Assembly (NCBI GenBank): GCA_019118765.1
Contig: DWYI01000017.1
Location: 62,001 to 126,000, forward strand
DNA from: Candidatus Allofournierella merdavium
GTDB taxonomy: Bacteria; Bacillota; Clostridia; Oscillospirales; Ruminococcaceae
Reading direction: 5' to 3'
DNA: 64,000 bases
Shown: in pieces, positions 23,283 to 31,318 of the stretch
Position numbering within the stretch: the first letter of the stretch is position 1
Layout of the letters: every line of letters starts with the position of its first letter
Notes under the pieces: model-generated
What the model saw: the letters and a program-made list of their open reading frames with translations, nothing else
Told to the model about the DNA's origin: nothing
Databases searched by the model: none
Translations under genes and position numbers: made by a program

Positions 23283-26105
23283 TCACAGCATGGAAGTCAG
23301 TGTATTCTGGATCGCGTCCGCGATGGAGGTGGCGATGGCGTTTTTGTAACTGTCGCTCTGCAGCTTGCTCAACTCTTCCGGGTTGGTCAGGAAGCCGCAC
23401 TCCACCAGCACCGCTGGGAAATCCATGTGCGTGGTAACGCGGTAGGCGCCGTATTTGTCGCCCCGGTTGGTGGTGCCCAGCGCCCCGGCCACCGCGCCGG
23501 ACAGGTTTGCCGCCAGCTGGCGGGAATAGGGGTTGAAGTAGTACACTTCCGTGCCCTTTGCGCTGGAGACGCCGGAATTGTGGTGGACGCTCACAAAGAG
23601 GTGCGGGCTGAAACTCTGGGACTGGCTGACCCGGCTGTCCAGCGAGACATACCCGGAGGTGTCCGTCACCTGCACCGTAGCACCGCGGCTGCGCAGGATA
23701 TCCGCCACGCGGGCGGCGATGTCGGCGTTCAGGGTCTTTTCGGTGTACATTCCGGTGATGGAGGTGCCGCCGTCGTATCCGCCGTGGCCGGGGTCCAGAT
23801 AGATCTTTGCCCCGGAGAGGCCGGAGGGGATCTGGTTGAAGCGGAACACCAGGTTGTCGCCGTCGTAATAGGCCCGGTAGCCCAGGAAGGAACCGGCTTT
23901 GCGCAAATCGAAACGGACCACCGTGTCGTTGCCCTGCTGGGCGACGCTCACCCCGCTGAGCAGGTTGTTGGCGGCAAGGCCGGGGGCGGCGGTGTCGGCG
24001 CTGGTGTCTTTCAGGATGGCGCTCATGCTGGTGGCTCCGGAGAAGCCGTTCACCCCGCCGGAGGCGGAGTATCCCACCCCGTCGAACTGCACGGTGTAGG
24101 CCGTCTTGCGGCCGGAGCGGGTAAAGCTGACGTAGACGTATTGGCCGTCGGCCCAGCTGGATGCCCCGCTCAGCGAGGACATCTGCCACTCGGCCTCGCC
24201 CAGGCTGCTCACATCGGAGGCGCTCACCCGCACCCCGCTGCCCACGATGTAGTACTCGCCGCTGCCGTAGGTATCGTCGGAATAGGTGAGTTTGTCGCTG
24301 ACGATGTAGTCCACCGTTCCCTTGGGCAGTGGGAAGCAGCTGCCGTTGGGCTCGTTGTTCAGCACATTGGCGGGGTAGGTGCGGGCCTGGCTGGCTGTCA
24401 CCTCCACCAGGTTCCCCTTCTGGCCTTCCACATTGGGGGCCTGCTGGGGCAGCGCGGACACATACACCCGCGCGCCGCCGGCGCTCTGGGTAATGCCGGA
24501 CCAGGTGGCGCTGACCGCAATGTTGCCCACGTCCTGCTGGCTCTCGGTGGCCGCCGGCACGGTAAGGGTGCCCTTATAAGGCACATAAGCGGACGGGCTG
24601 CCGTCGGCGGCGTCGGCGGTGAGCTCCTGCTCGGTGAGGGTGACGCTGGCGCCGCCCAGGCTGGCGGTGATGGAGGAGCCGGAATAGGCCATCACCGTGA
24701 TACCGATCTGGGTGGAACCCTCCACAGTCATGCTGCCGGAGGGCGAGACCTCCTTGATGATGACCACCTCTCGGGTGATGTTGTAGACCACCGATTTTTC
24801 CTTGTGCTCAAAGGTAAAAGTGTTGAGCCCCGGCTGCAGGTCCATCTCCACACTGAACACGCCCTTGCCGTTGCGCTCCAGTTCCTTGCCGTTCAGCGTC
24901 AGCGGAAAGTTGGGGTCAGAGGCGCCATAGAAATTCACCTGGGGCTCCTGGGTGGTGTAGGTGCGCTTTTCCGGCGTGCTGACTGTCAGGTCGGTGAGGA
25001 TGTCCTGTTCCTCGATCTGATCGGCGTAATAGCGCAGGAGCACATCGGTGGAACCGCCCACATTCTCTTCCAGCGCGGCGAGGGAGCCGTAGGCCGCGCC
25101 AACGCAGCCCTCCACCGCACGGGTCTCGATGATCTGGCGCATCACCTGATCGGGCGCTTTCCAGCCGGGTTCGTCGCCTCCCAGCCGGTCGTTGCAGATC
25201 CAGGCCGCCACCCCCGTTCCGTGCTGGGACGCGGTTTCGGCCCACCAGCTGAGCACCGTTTTAAAATTCTGGTCCTGATCGGTGAGGGAACCGGTGCAGC
25301 GCACCAGGATGCGATCCACCTCGGCCCAGGCGAAGATGGCGTTCAGGTCCACATAGCCGTCCGTCGCCATCTCAAAGTCCGCCTGGGTGTCGCTGCCGGC
25401 CGGGTCGGTGGACTGGTTGGCCCACACCGGGTCGGCGATCAGGCCAAACAGCGCATCCGCCTTTGCCTCACGGACCGCCGCGCCGGCATTGACCACCAGC
25501 GAACTGACGCATTCCCGCACCCAGTTGTCGTAGCCCATGGAGGCGCCTTCGCTGCGATACAGGCTCATGCTCTCGGCGGTTTTCTGGTTGTAATAGCCGG
25601 TCAGATAGACGCCGTCCGGCTGGCACTGAGCGGTCAGTTCGCTCAGCACGGCAGCCGTCTGCTGCACCGCCTCCGCGCTCAGGTTTGCCCGGGGACCGTA
25701 CTGCCCTTCCGCCCCCACACCGTTGGAGGCGTCCAGGATTACATAAAAGGAAAGGCCCTGCCCGCGGGCGGCTTCCGCCGCGTAGGCCACCAGGTCAAAG
25801 CCGGAAGCCATGGGCCAGATGGTCCCGGAATAGAGCGCGCCGTCGGAGGTGTTGGCGGGAAACAGCACCGCGTTCATCCCGTACTCTGCCACCTGCGCCA
25901 TCGCCGCGTCCAGCTGGGCCTTACAGTTTGTCTCATCGGCGGCAGGGTCGAAATCCCGACCCGCCTGAAGGACCACCGCCTTCAGTTCGCCGGCCGAAGC
26001 CGGCGAAGTCGCTGTCTGGGCCTCCTCCTCGGCGAAAACCCTTCCGCCGGCAAACAACACCAAACACAGCAAGCCGACTGCTAACCGCCGCCACATACGC
26101 TGCAC
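23283..26105 (-). CDS. exported GHL10-type glycoside hydrolase / N-acetylmuramoyl-L-alanine amidase fusion
   Basis: 940 aa. A signal peptide (residues 1-25, cleavage near VFA-EE) is followed by a GHL10/DUF4015-like TIM-barrel domain (about 40-370: VVLQAGRDFD..., YVILDASNGVG, DGVYLTGYYNQ), a long beta-rich middle part (about 390-720), and a C-terminal Amidase_3 domain (about 760-940) with zinc ligands in DPGHGG, the Glu after TEKTLN, VSVHHN and the catalytic Glu in VECGFL. It should cleave peptidoglycan stem peptides and perhaps glycan. The start is taken as GTG 26105 after GGGGGG; ATG 26096 is an alternative. Single gene with own promoter and terminator. Confidence 0.85.
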   Translation of the reverse strand: MQRMWRRLAVGLLCLVLFAGGRVFAEEEAQTATSPASAGELKAVVLQAGRDFDPAADETNCKAQLDAAMAQVAEYGMNAVLFPANTSDGALYSGTIWPMASGFDLVAYAAEAARGQGLSFYVILDASNGVGAEGQYGPRANLSAEAVQQTAAVLSELTAQCQPDGVYLTGYYNQKTAESMSLYRSEGASMGYDNWVRECVSSLVVNAGAAVREAKADALFGLIADPVWANQSTDPAGSDTQADFEMATDGYVDLNAIFAWAEVDRILVRCTGSLTDQDQNFKTVLSWWAETASQHGTGVAAWICNDRLGGDEPGWKAPDQVMRQIIETRAVEGCVGAAYGSLAALEENVGGSTDVLLRYYADQIEEQDILTDLTVSTPEKRTYTTQEPQVNFYGASDPNFPLTLNGKELERNGKGVFSVEMDLQPGLNTFTFEHKEKSVVYNITREVVIIKEVSPSGSMTVEGSTQIGITVMAYSGSSITASLGGASVTLTEQELTADAADGSPSAYVPYKGTLTVPAATESQQDVGNIAVSATWSGITQSAGGARVYVSALPQQAPNVEGQKGNLVEVTASQARTYPANVLNNEPNGSCFPLPKGTVDYIVSDKLTYSDDTYGSGEYYIVGSGVRVSASDVSSLGEAEWQMSSLSGASSWADGQYVYVSFTRSGRKTAYTVQFDGVGYSASGGVNGFSGATSMSAILKDTSADTAAPGLAANNLLSGVSVAQQGNDTVVRFDLRKAGSFLGYRAYYDGDNLVFRFNQIPSGLSGAKIYLDPGHGGYDGGTSITGMYTEKTLNADIAARVADILRSRGATVQVTDTSGYVSLDSRVSQSQSFSPHLFVSVHHNSGVSSAKGTEVYYFNPYSRQLAANLSGAVAGALGTTNRGDKYGAYRVTTHMDFPAVLVECGFLTNPEELSKLQSDSYKNAIATSIADAIQNTLTSML

Positions 26106-26155
26106 TGCACACGCCCCCCTTCAAGACGAAACTTCGCGGTTGTTGACACATCCTC

Positions 26156-26184
26156 ATACTATACGGTTTTTCGGACAAAATCAA
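26156..26184 (-). promoter_or_regulatory. promoter of the amidase gene
   Basis: TTGATT (26179-26184), 17-bp spacer, TAGTAT (26156-26161) on the minus strand, in an AT-rich spacer of about 200 bp. Confidence 0.65.
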
Positions 26185-26266
26185 GCAAAAGGAGACGGTT
26201 TTCCAGTGTTTGTGCATGTAAAACAAATAAACTTTACAGATGTGGTTTTCCGCAATTTTGAGTACA

Positions 26267-26302
26267 GAAAAGCCGAACACCTGTAAAGGTGCTCGGCTTT
26301 TC
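26267..26302 (-). terminator. ppk terminator
   Basis: A 16-bp stem, GAAAAGCCGAGCACCT with AGGTGTTCGGCTTTTC (one G-U), and TTAC loop, 7 nt after the ppk stop. T-rich on both strands, so it may work both ways. Confidence 0.88.
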
Positions 26303-26308
26303 TTGCTC

Positions 26309-28468
26309 TTATTCCCTGTGAAGCCAGCTGCGCAGACGCGCGAGCAGGCCGCCGGCCGCGGGCGCGTCGCCCGTGGGCTGTTTATCCGCCGCTGCGGGCG
26401 CGCTGACCGCGAACCCGTCCTTAAAATAGTTGTACAGCTCCATCTGGCTGTCCACCAGGGGCTGCCCCTCGGCGGGCTTTACCTTTGCGTAGCTGCCGTC
26501 CGGACGCATTTCCCGGGCATTCACATTGTCCGCCAGCTGCAATTCCAGGATGTCCCACAGCTTTTGGGCGATGGCCGGGTCATCCACCCGGATGCCCACC
26601 TCCACCCGGCGCTCGGTGTTGCGGGTGAGGAAGTCGCCCGAGGCCATATAGATGCGCCTGTCCCCACCTTCTCCAAAGGCGTAGATGCGGGAGTGCTCCA
26701 GGTACCGGCCCACGATGCTGCGGATGCGCAGGTGGTCGGTCAGCCCCGGGAGCCCCGCCTGCACGCAGCAGATGCCCCGCACGATCATGTCGGTGGGGAC
26801 GCCTGCCTGGGAGGCCTCCACCAGCTTTTCAATGATGTCCTTGTCGCTGATGGAGTTGTTTTTCAGGATGATGCGGGCCGGCTGGCCAAGGCGCGCCTTT
26901 TCGATCTCGGCGTCCATCTCTTTCAGCAAAACGCTCTTGAAATGCAGCGGGGCGACGATCAGGTGCTCGGTGTCGTCGGTGAGCCGCTCCACCGCCAGAT
27001 TGTTGAAGACGGCGGCAGCCTCCTCCCCCACCTCCTGATTCGTGGTCACAAAGGAAAGGTCGGTGTACTGCTCGCTGGTCTTTTCGTTGTAGTTGCCGGT
27101 GCCGATCTGGGTGGTGTAGAAGTAGCGGCCCTGGCTGCGCCGGGTGATGAGGGTCAGCTTGGAGTGGACCTTGTAGTCGTCCAGGCCGTAGATCACCGTG
27201 CAGCCCGCTTCCTCCAGCTTTTTGGACCAGTCGATGTTGTTCTGCTCGTCGAACCGGGCCCGCAGTTCCACGATGGTGACCACTTCCTTGCCGTTTTCGG
27301 CGGCGGCCACCAGTGCCTGCACGATCTGGGAGTTGTTGGCCATTCGATACAGGGTCATCTTGATGCTGACCACGTCCGGATCATAGGCCGCGGCCATCAG
27401 CATCTTGATGAACGGCCGCATGCTTTGGTAGGGATAGGCGATCAGAATGTCCCGGCGCTTGGCCTCCTCCCCCAGCTTGAAGTCAGCCGGGGCCTGCATG
27501 GGTTTTGCCGGCGGATAAAACAGGTCGCTGCGCCCGTCCGCCTGCAGGCGGGCGGCCAGCTTGAAATAGCAGGAAAGATCCAGCGGGCTCTCCTGGGAAA
27601 AGCACTGCTTTTCGGGCAGCATCAGTTTCTCGCGGAGGTATTTGTCGATCTCCTGGGGCGGCTCGTTCCAGAATTGCAGGCGGACAGCGGCCAGCTTGCG
27701 CCGCTTTTTGAGCAGTTCGCTCATCACCTGCCGGTAGTCGATGTCCTGGTCAAACATCCCCTCTTTCACGTCGATGTCGGCGTTGCGGGTCACGCGGAAG
27801 AGGCATTTCTTTTGCAGCATCCCCTTGGGGAACACCAGATCGGCAAAGCGGAAGATCAGTTCCTCCGCCAGGCCGTAGAGCAGCTGGCCGTCCCGCTTCA
27901 GATAGAGCATCCGGTCAAACTGGCTGCTGATGGGGATCAGCCCGTAGGAGACCGCGTCGTCCCCCTTTCCCTTCAGGGTCGCGCAGAGGTAGATCTCCTG
28001 GTTGCGCAGAAACGGGAAGGGGTGCCGGTGGTCGATGATCTGGGGCGAGAGCACCGGCAGCAGTTCGTTCAAAAAGTATTTTTTCCAGAACCTCTCGTCC
28101 TCTTTGGCGAGGGTTTGAAAATCAATGCGCACATATCCCTCTTCCGCCAGATGCTGCCGCAGCTTTACCACGATCTTGTCGCACTGCTGCTGCAGGTCCG
28201 CCGTTTTGGGCATGATCGCCGCCAGCTGCTGCGCGGCGGTCATTTTGGTCTTGTTGTCGGTGATCTCATTTTTCAGCAGCGTGCGGTCATACAGCGAGCC
28301 CACCCGCACCATGAAGAACTCGTCCAGGTTGCTGCCGTAGATGGCGGTAAACTTCATCCGCTCCGCCAGCGGGACCGTTTTTTCCTTGCCCAGGGCCAGC
28401 ACCCGGCGGTCAAAGTCCAGCCAGCTCAGCTCCCGGTTGATGAACACGCTCTGACGTTGGGCCTCCAT
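26309..28468 (-). CDS. ppk1: polyphosphate kinase 1
   Basis: 719-aa enzyme making polyphosphate from ATP. The N-terminus FINRELSWLDFDRRVLAL and IYGSNLDEFFMVRV are diagnostic. The phospho-His is in DDYKVHSKLTLI (near 445), and the second HKD-type region is RRIYMASGDFLTRNTERRVEV. Length fits Ppk1. A short Ala/Asp-rich tail precedes the C-terminus. No exopolyphosphatase (ppx) is adjacent; the comEA-like gene lies 22 bp upstream and may be co-transcribed. Confidence 0.95.
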   Translation of the reverse strand: MEAQRQSVFINRELSWLDFDRRVLALGKEKTVPLAERMKFTAIYGSNLDEFFMVRVGSLYDRTLLKNEITDNKTKMTAAQQLAAIMPKTADLQQQCDKIVVKLRQHLAEEGYVRIDFQTLAKEDERFWKKYFLNELLPVLSPQIIDHRHPFPFLRNQEIYLCATLKGKGDDAVSYGLIPISSQFDRMLYLKRDGQLLYGLAEELIFRFADLVFPKGMLQKKCLFRVTRNADIDVKEGMFDQDIDYRQVMSELLKKRRKLAAVRLQFWNEPPQEIDKYLREKLMLPEKQCFSQESPLDLSCYFKLAARLQADGRSDLFYPPAKPMQAPADFKLGEEAKRRDILIAYPYQSMRPFIKMLMAAAYDPDVVSIKMTLYRMANNSQIVQALVAAAENGKEVVTIVELRARFDEQNNIDWSKKLEEAGCTVIYGLDDYKVHSKLTLITRRSQGRYFYTTQIGTGNYNEKTSEQYTDLSFVTTNQEVGEEAAAVFNNLAVERLTDDTEHLIVAPLHFKSVLLKEMDAEIEKARLGQPARIILKNNSISDKDIIEKLVEASQAGVPTDMIVRGICCVQAGLPGLTDHLRIRSIVGRYLEHSRIYAFGEGGDRRIYMASGDFLTRNTERRVEVGIRVDDPAIAQKLWDILELQLADNVNAREMRPDGSYAKVKPAEGQPLVDSQMELYNYFKDGFAVSAPAAADKQPTGDAPAAGGLLARLRSWLHRE

Positions 28469-28490
28469 CGTCAGTTTCCCTCCTCACAAA

Positions 28491-28826
28491 TCATTCTCCG
28501 ATATACAGATACTCCCGCCACGCGTTCACATCGTCCATACTGATACCCTCCACCAGGATAAGCTGGTCCACGATGATAAAGCCGCCGAAGTCATCCCGAT
28601 AATCCAGGATTGCCCGGGCGGTCCCCTCGCCGATGCCGGGGATGCTTTGCAGTTCCGCCGCGGTGGCGCGGTTCAGATCCACCCGGAACACCTCTTCCGT
28701 TGAGAGCGGCTCGGGCGAGACCGGGGCGTATCCCGGCTGCCAGTACGGCGCGTAACAGAGGTATCCGCCCACAAGGATCGCCAAAGCCGCGGCACAGCAC
28801 ACGGCGGCCATCAGGGCCTTCTTCAC
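28491..28826 (-). CDS. ComEA-like helix-hairpin-helix protein
   Basis: 111 aa. The start is GTG 28826 with GGGGGA upstream. An N-terminal membrane anchor (residues 4-27) is followed by a short linker and one HhH domain (VDLNRATAAELQSIPGIGEGTARAILDYR), as in the DNA-receptor ComEA, but it is about half the size of B. subtilis ComEA (205 aa) and lacks the SLBB-like domain. It may bind DNA at the cell surface in competence; comEC is not in the window. Confidence 0.78.
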   Translation of the reverse strand: MKKALMAAVCCAAALAILVGGYLCYAPYWQPGYAPVSPEPLSTEEVFRVDLNRATAAELQSIPGIGEGTARAILDYRDDFGGFIIVDQLILVEGISMDDVNAWREYLYIGE

Positions 28827-28858
28827 GGCACATCCCCCATTTCGGAGTCTACACAGCC

Positions 28859-28887
28859 ATTATAGCACACCTTTCCGCCTTCAAAAA
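28859..28887 (-). promoter_or_regulatory. promoter of comEA-like gene and ppk
   Basis: TATAAT (28859-28864) with an extended TGC just upstream; the -35 at 17 bp is only TTTTTG (28882-28887). Confidence 0.55.
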
Positions 28888-28900
28888 CCGAAATCTTTGT

Positions 28901-28941
28901 AAAAAAGCCCGCCAGCGCGCCTTTTCAGCGCATCGGCGGGC
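28901..28941 (-). terminator. terminator of the ileS-lspA-rluD-HAD run
   Basis: GCCCGCC and GGCGGGC arms (28935-28941 and 28907-28913) with a partly paired loop, followed by TTTTTT on the minus strand, 8 nt after the HAD gene. Confidence 0.8.
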
Positions 28942-28948
28942 AAACGAT

Positions 28949-29767
28949 TCAGGTGTAGCGGCGGATCAGGCTGTAAAGATATTCCCCCACGCCGCCGCTG
29001 CGGCAGCTGGAGACCACTTCGTCCGCCGCGAGTTTCACCTCGGCGGGCGCGTTGTCCACCGCCACCGCGTGCCCCGCGGCGCGCATCAGGTCGATGTCGT
29101 TGTAGTAATCGCCGATCACCACCGTGTTTTCCAGGGGGATGTCCTGAAGGGCGCACAGCCGCCGCAGGGCCTGGGCCTTGCTCACCCCGGCGGGCATGAT
29201 CTCAAAATACATGAGGTTGGTGTGCAAAAAATACATTCCCTCCACCGAAAGGCCTGCCGCGAAATTCTGCAGCGAGGCGAGGGTGACGGGATCCGCCGCG
29301 AAAACCACCTTGGCCCAGTGGTCCGGCACCTGGTCCAGCGGGCACAGCACGGAGTGCATGTGCTCCTCCTCCACATGGGCCTGGGTGTAGCGGTTGGCCT
29401 GCACGATATAGACCCGGCCTTCCTGTGCCATGATCTCCACGCCGATGTCCGGAAATTGGGTCAGCACGGCCTCGATGGCCTGGTGCGCAGCCTGCCGGGG
29501 CAGAAAATGCGTTTCCAGAACTTTTCCCGCCTGCATATCGTACAGGACGCTGCCGCCGCAGGTGATCGCCGGGCAGGACAAGGGCAGGTCGCCCAGCGCC
29601 GCCCGCACCGATTCCACCGGCCGCCCGGTGGCCACAGTGAAGCGCCCGCCCAACTCGCAAAACAGCTGGATGGTGACCCGGTTGCAGGATGGCACGCCTT
29701 CTTTCGCGGTGAGGAGGGTATTGTCCATATCGCTGACGACCAGAAGGTCCGCAAGGGATTCGATCAT
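28949..29767 (-). CDS. Cof-type HAD-IIB family phosphatase
   Basis: 272-aa hydrolase. Motif I is VVSDMDNTLLTAKEG (Asp13 nucleophile, Asp15), motif II Thr/Ser in VATGRP, motif III Lys in the KAQALRRL region, and motif IV GDYYNDIDLMRAAG. The C2B cap lies between, as in the Cof/YwpJ group acting on sugar phosphates or flavin/PLP phosphates; the substrate is unknown. ATGA overlap with rluD and GGAG 8 nt upstream. Confidence 0.88.
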   Translation of the reverse strand: MIESLADLLVVSDMDNTLLTAKEGVPSCNRVTIQLFCELGGRFTVATGRPVESVRAALGDLPLSCPAITCGGSVLYDMQAGKVLETHFLPRQAAHQAIEAVLTQFPDIGVEIMAQEGRVYIVQANRYTQAHVEEEHMHSVLCPLDQVPDHWAKVVFAADPVTLASLQNFAAGLSVEGMYFLHTNLMYFEIMPAGVSKAQALRRLCALQDIPLENTVVIGDYYNDIDLMRAAGHAVAVDNAPAEVKLAADEVVSSCRSGGVGEYLYSLIRRYT

Positions 29768-30690
29768 GTTTCCGGCTCCTTTCGGAGAGTGTGGAGAAAT
29801 TCCGTGAAATAGGCGGGCAGCGGGCTTTCAAACCGCATAGCCTCGCCGGTGATGGGGTGTGTAAAGCCCAGCACCCGGGCGTGCAGGCACTGCCCGTTCA
29901 GCCGCCTGATGCAGTCCCGCGGGCCATAAACACTGTCGCCCGCCAGCGGATGCCCGATGCTGGCCATGTGCACCCGGATCTGGTGGGTGCGTCCGGTCTT
30001 CAGGCGGCAGGCAATGTGTGTAAAGCCATCATACTGTGCAAGCACATGGTAGCCCGTATAGGCATACTTCCCGTTCGGGACCACGGCCATCTTCTTGCGG
30101 TCGGTGCGGTGACGGCCGATGGGGGCCTCCACAAAGCCCTCCGGCTCCTTGAAGCGCCCATAGACCACCGCCTCGTAGACCCGGTCCACGCTGTGAACGG
30201 CCATCTGGGCCGAGAGAGCCTCGTGGGCAACGTCGGTCTTGGCCACCACCAGCAGGCCGCTGGTGTCCTTGTCGATGCGATGCACGATGCCCGGGCGCAC
30301 CACCCCGCCAATGGAGGAGAGCCGCCCCGCGCAGTGGTACAGCAGCGCGTTGACCAGCGTCCCGTCCGGGTTGCCGGGCGCCGGGTGCACCACCATGCCC
30401 TTGGGCTTGTTCACCACCAGCAGGTACGCGTCCTCGTAGACGATCTCCAGCGGGATGTTCTGGGGCTGCGCCTCCAGGGGCTTTGCGTCCGGCAGGTCCA
30501 CCGCCAGGTGTTCCCCGGCCTTCAGCTTCAGGTTTTTCGCCGCCGGCCTGCCGCCGCACTGCACGAGGCCCTGTTCGAACAGACGCTGCAGCGCGCTGCG
30601 GGTGAGTTCTACCTCCTCCAGGTCGGCAAGAAAACGGTCGGCGCGCTGCCCGGCGCACTCGGCGGGAACAAACACGTCAAACCGTTCCAT
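29764..30690 (-). CDS. rluD: RluD-type 23S rRNA pseudouridine synthase
   Basis: 308 aa. An N-terminal S4 domain (RADRFLADLEEVELTRSALQRLFEQGLV) is joined to an RluA-family catalytic domain with the active Asp in HRIDKDTSGLLVVAK (near 140) and the RTHQIRVH motif. It overlaps lspA by 14 nt; the lspA-rluD pair is conserved in Firmicutes (ylyB in B. subtilis). The precise uridines are inferred from the family. Confidence 0.92.
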   Translation of the reverse strand: MERFDVFVPAECAGQRADRFLADLEEVELTRSALQRLFEQGLVQCGGRPAAKNLKLKAGEHLAVDLPDAKPLEAQPQNIPLEIVYEDAYLLVVNKPKGMVVHPAPGNPDGTLVNALLYHCAGRLSSIGGVVRPGIVHRIDKDTSGLLVVAKTDVAHEALSAQMAVHSVDRVYEAVVYGRFKEPEGFVEAPIGRHRTDRKKMAVVPNGKYAYTGYHVLAQYDGFTHIACRLKTGRTHQIRVHMASIGHPLAGDSVYGPRDCIRRLNGQCLHARVLGFTHPITGEAMRFESPLPAYFTEFLHTLRKEPET

Positions 30691-31201
30691 CGTCCCGCTC
30701 CGGAAGATCTGCTGCCGGCTCCTCCCGGCCGCCTGCCTTGCGGCGGGCGGCCAGTTCCTCCAGCAAGAGGTTCAGCAGCAACAGGCCGATGCCGGTGCAG
30801 ACCAGCATGTCGGCAAAGTTGAACACCGCGAAGTTCATAAACAGGAGATTGATGTAGTCCACCACCTCGCCGTTCAGCACCCGGTCCACCAGATTGCCGA
30901 TGCCGCCGCCCAGCACGAAAAGCCAACCGATGTATTCCAGCTTTTTGGCGGGACGCCGGAAGAGGAGATACCAGGCCACAGCCAGCAGCGCCACACCGGT
31001 GAAGAGGATCAAAAAGGTCTGTTTGCCCTGCAAAATGCTGAAAGCGGCGCCGTCGTTGAGAAAATAGCGCAATTCCACAATGCCGGGGATCAGCGGCATG
31101 CTGCCCACGGGTGCAAGATTGGCCGTCGCCCACAGTTTGATGCCCTGGTCGATGGCCACCAGCAAGGCGGCGGCCACAAGGGTGATGAGTGCAGAAATCA
31201 A
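30677..31201 (-). CDS. lspA: lipoprotein signal peptidase II
   Basis: 174-aa membrane aspartyl protease that cuts prolipoproteins. Four membrane helices; catalytic Asp residues in GGGIGNLVDRV and VFNFADMLV, plus the conserved NDGAAFS. The start is TTG 31201, with GGGAGG 6 nt upstream. An in-frame TTG at 31258 would add 19 residues but lies in the ileS terminator arm. The C-terminus after the fourth helix is a charged tail. Located between ileS and rluD as in B. subtilis. Confidence 0.92.
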   Translation of the reverse strand: MISALITLVAAALLVAIDQGIKLWATANLAPVGSMPLIPGIVELRYFLNDGAAFSILQGKQTFLILFTGVALLAVAWYLLFRRPAKKLEYIGWLFVLGGGIGNLVDRVLNGEVVDYINLLFMNFAVFNFADMLVCTGIGLLLLNLLLEELAARRKAGGREEPAADLPERDDGTV

Positions 31202-31255
31202 GAGAAGCCTCCCGTTACCGGCTGCCCCTGGGGGCGGCCGGGTCCTTTGATAGTC

Positions 31256-31308
31256 CAAAAGCGGCGCCGCCGCATCGTTTTGGGATGCGTCTTTGCGCGC
31301 CGCTTTTG
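31256..31308 (-). terminator. hairpin after ileS
   Basis: CAAAAGCGGCGC and GCGCCGCTTTTG are perfect 12-bp arms enclosing a smaller GCATC/GATGC hairpin. It starts 10 nt after the ileS stop and has T residues in the closing arm. It may act as a partial terminator before lspA. Confidence 0.65.
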
Positions 31309-31318
31309 AAAAAAATTT

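Noticed and set aside
26141-26170. Plus-strand TTGACA near the amidase promoter
   Set aside because: No -10 hexamer lies 16-18 bp downstream and no plus-strand gene follows.
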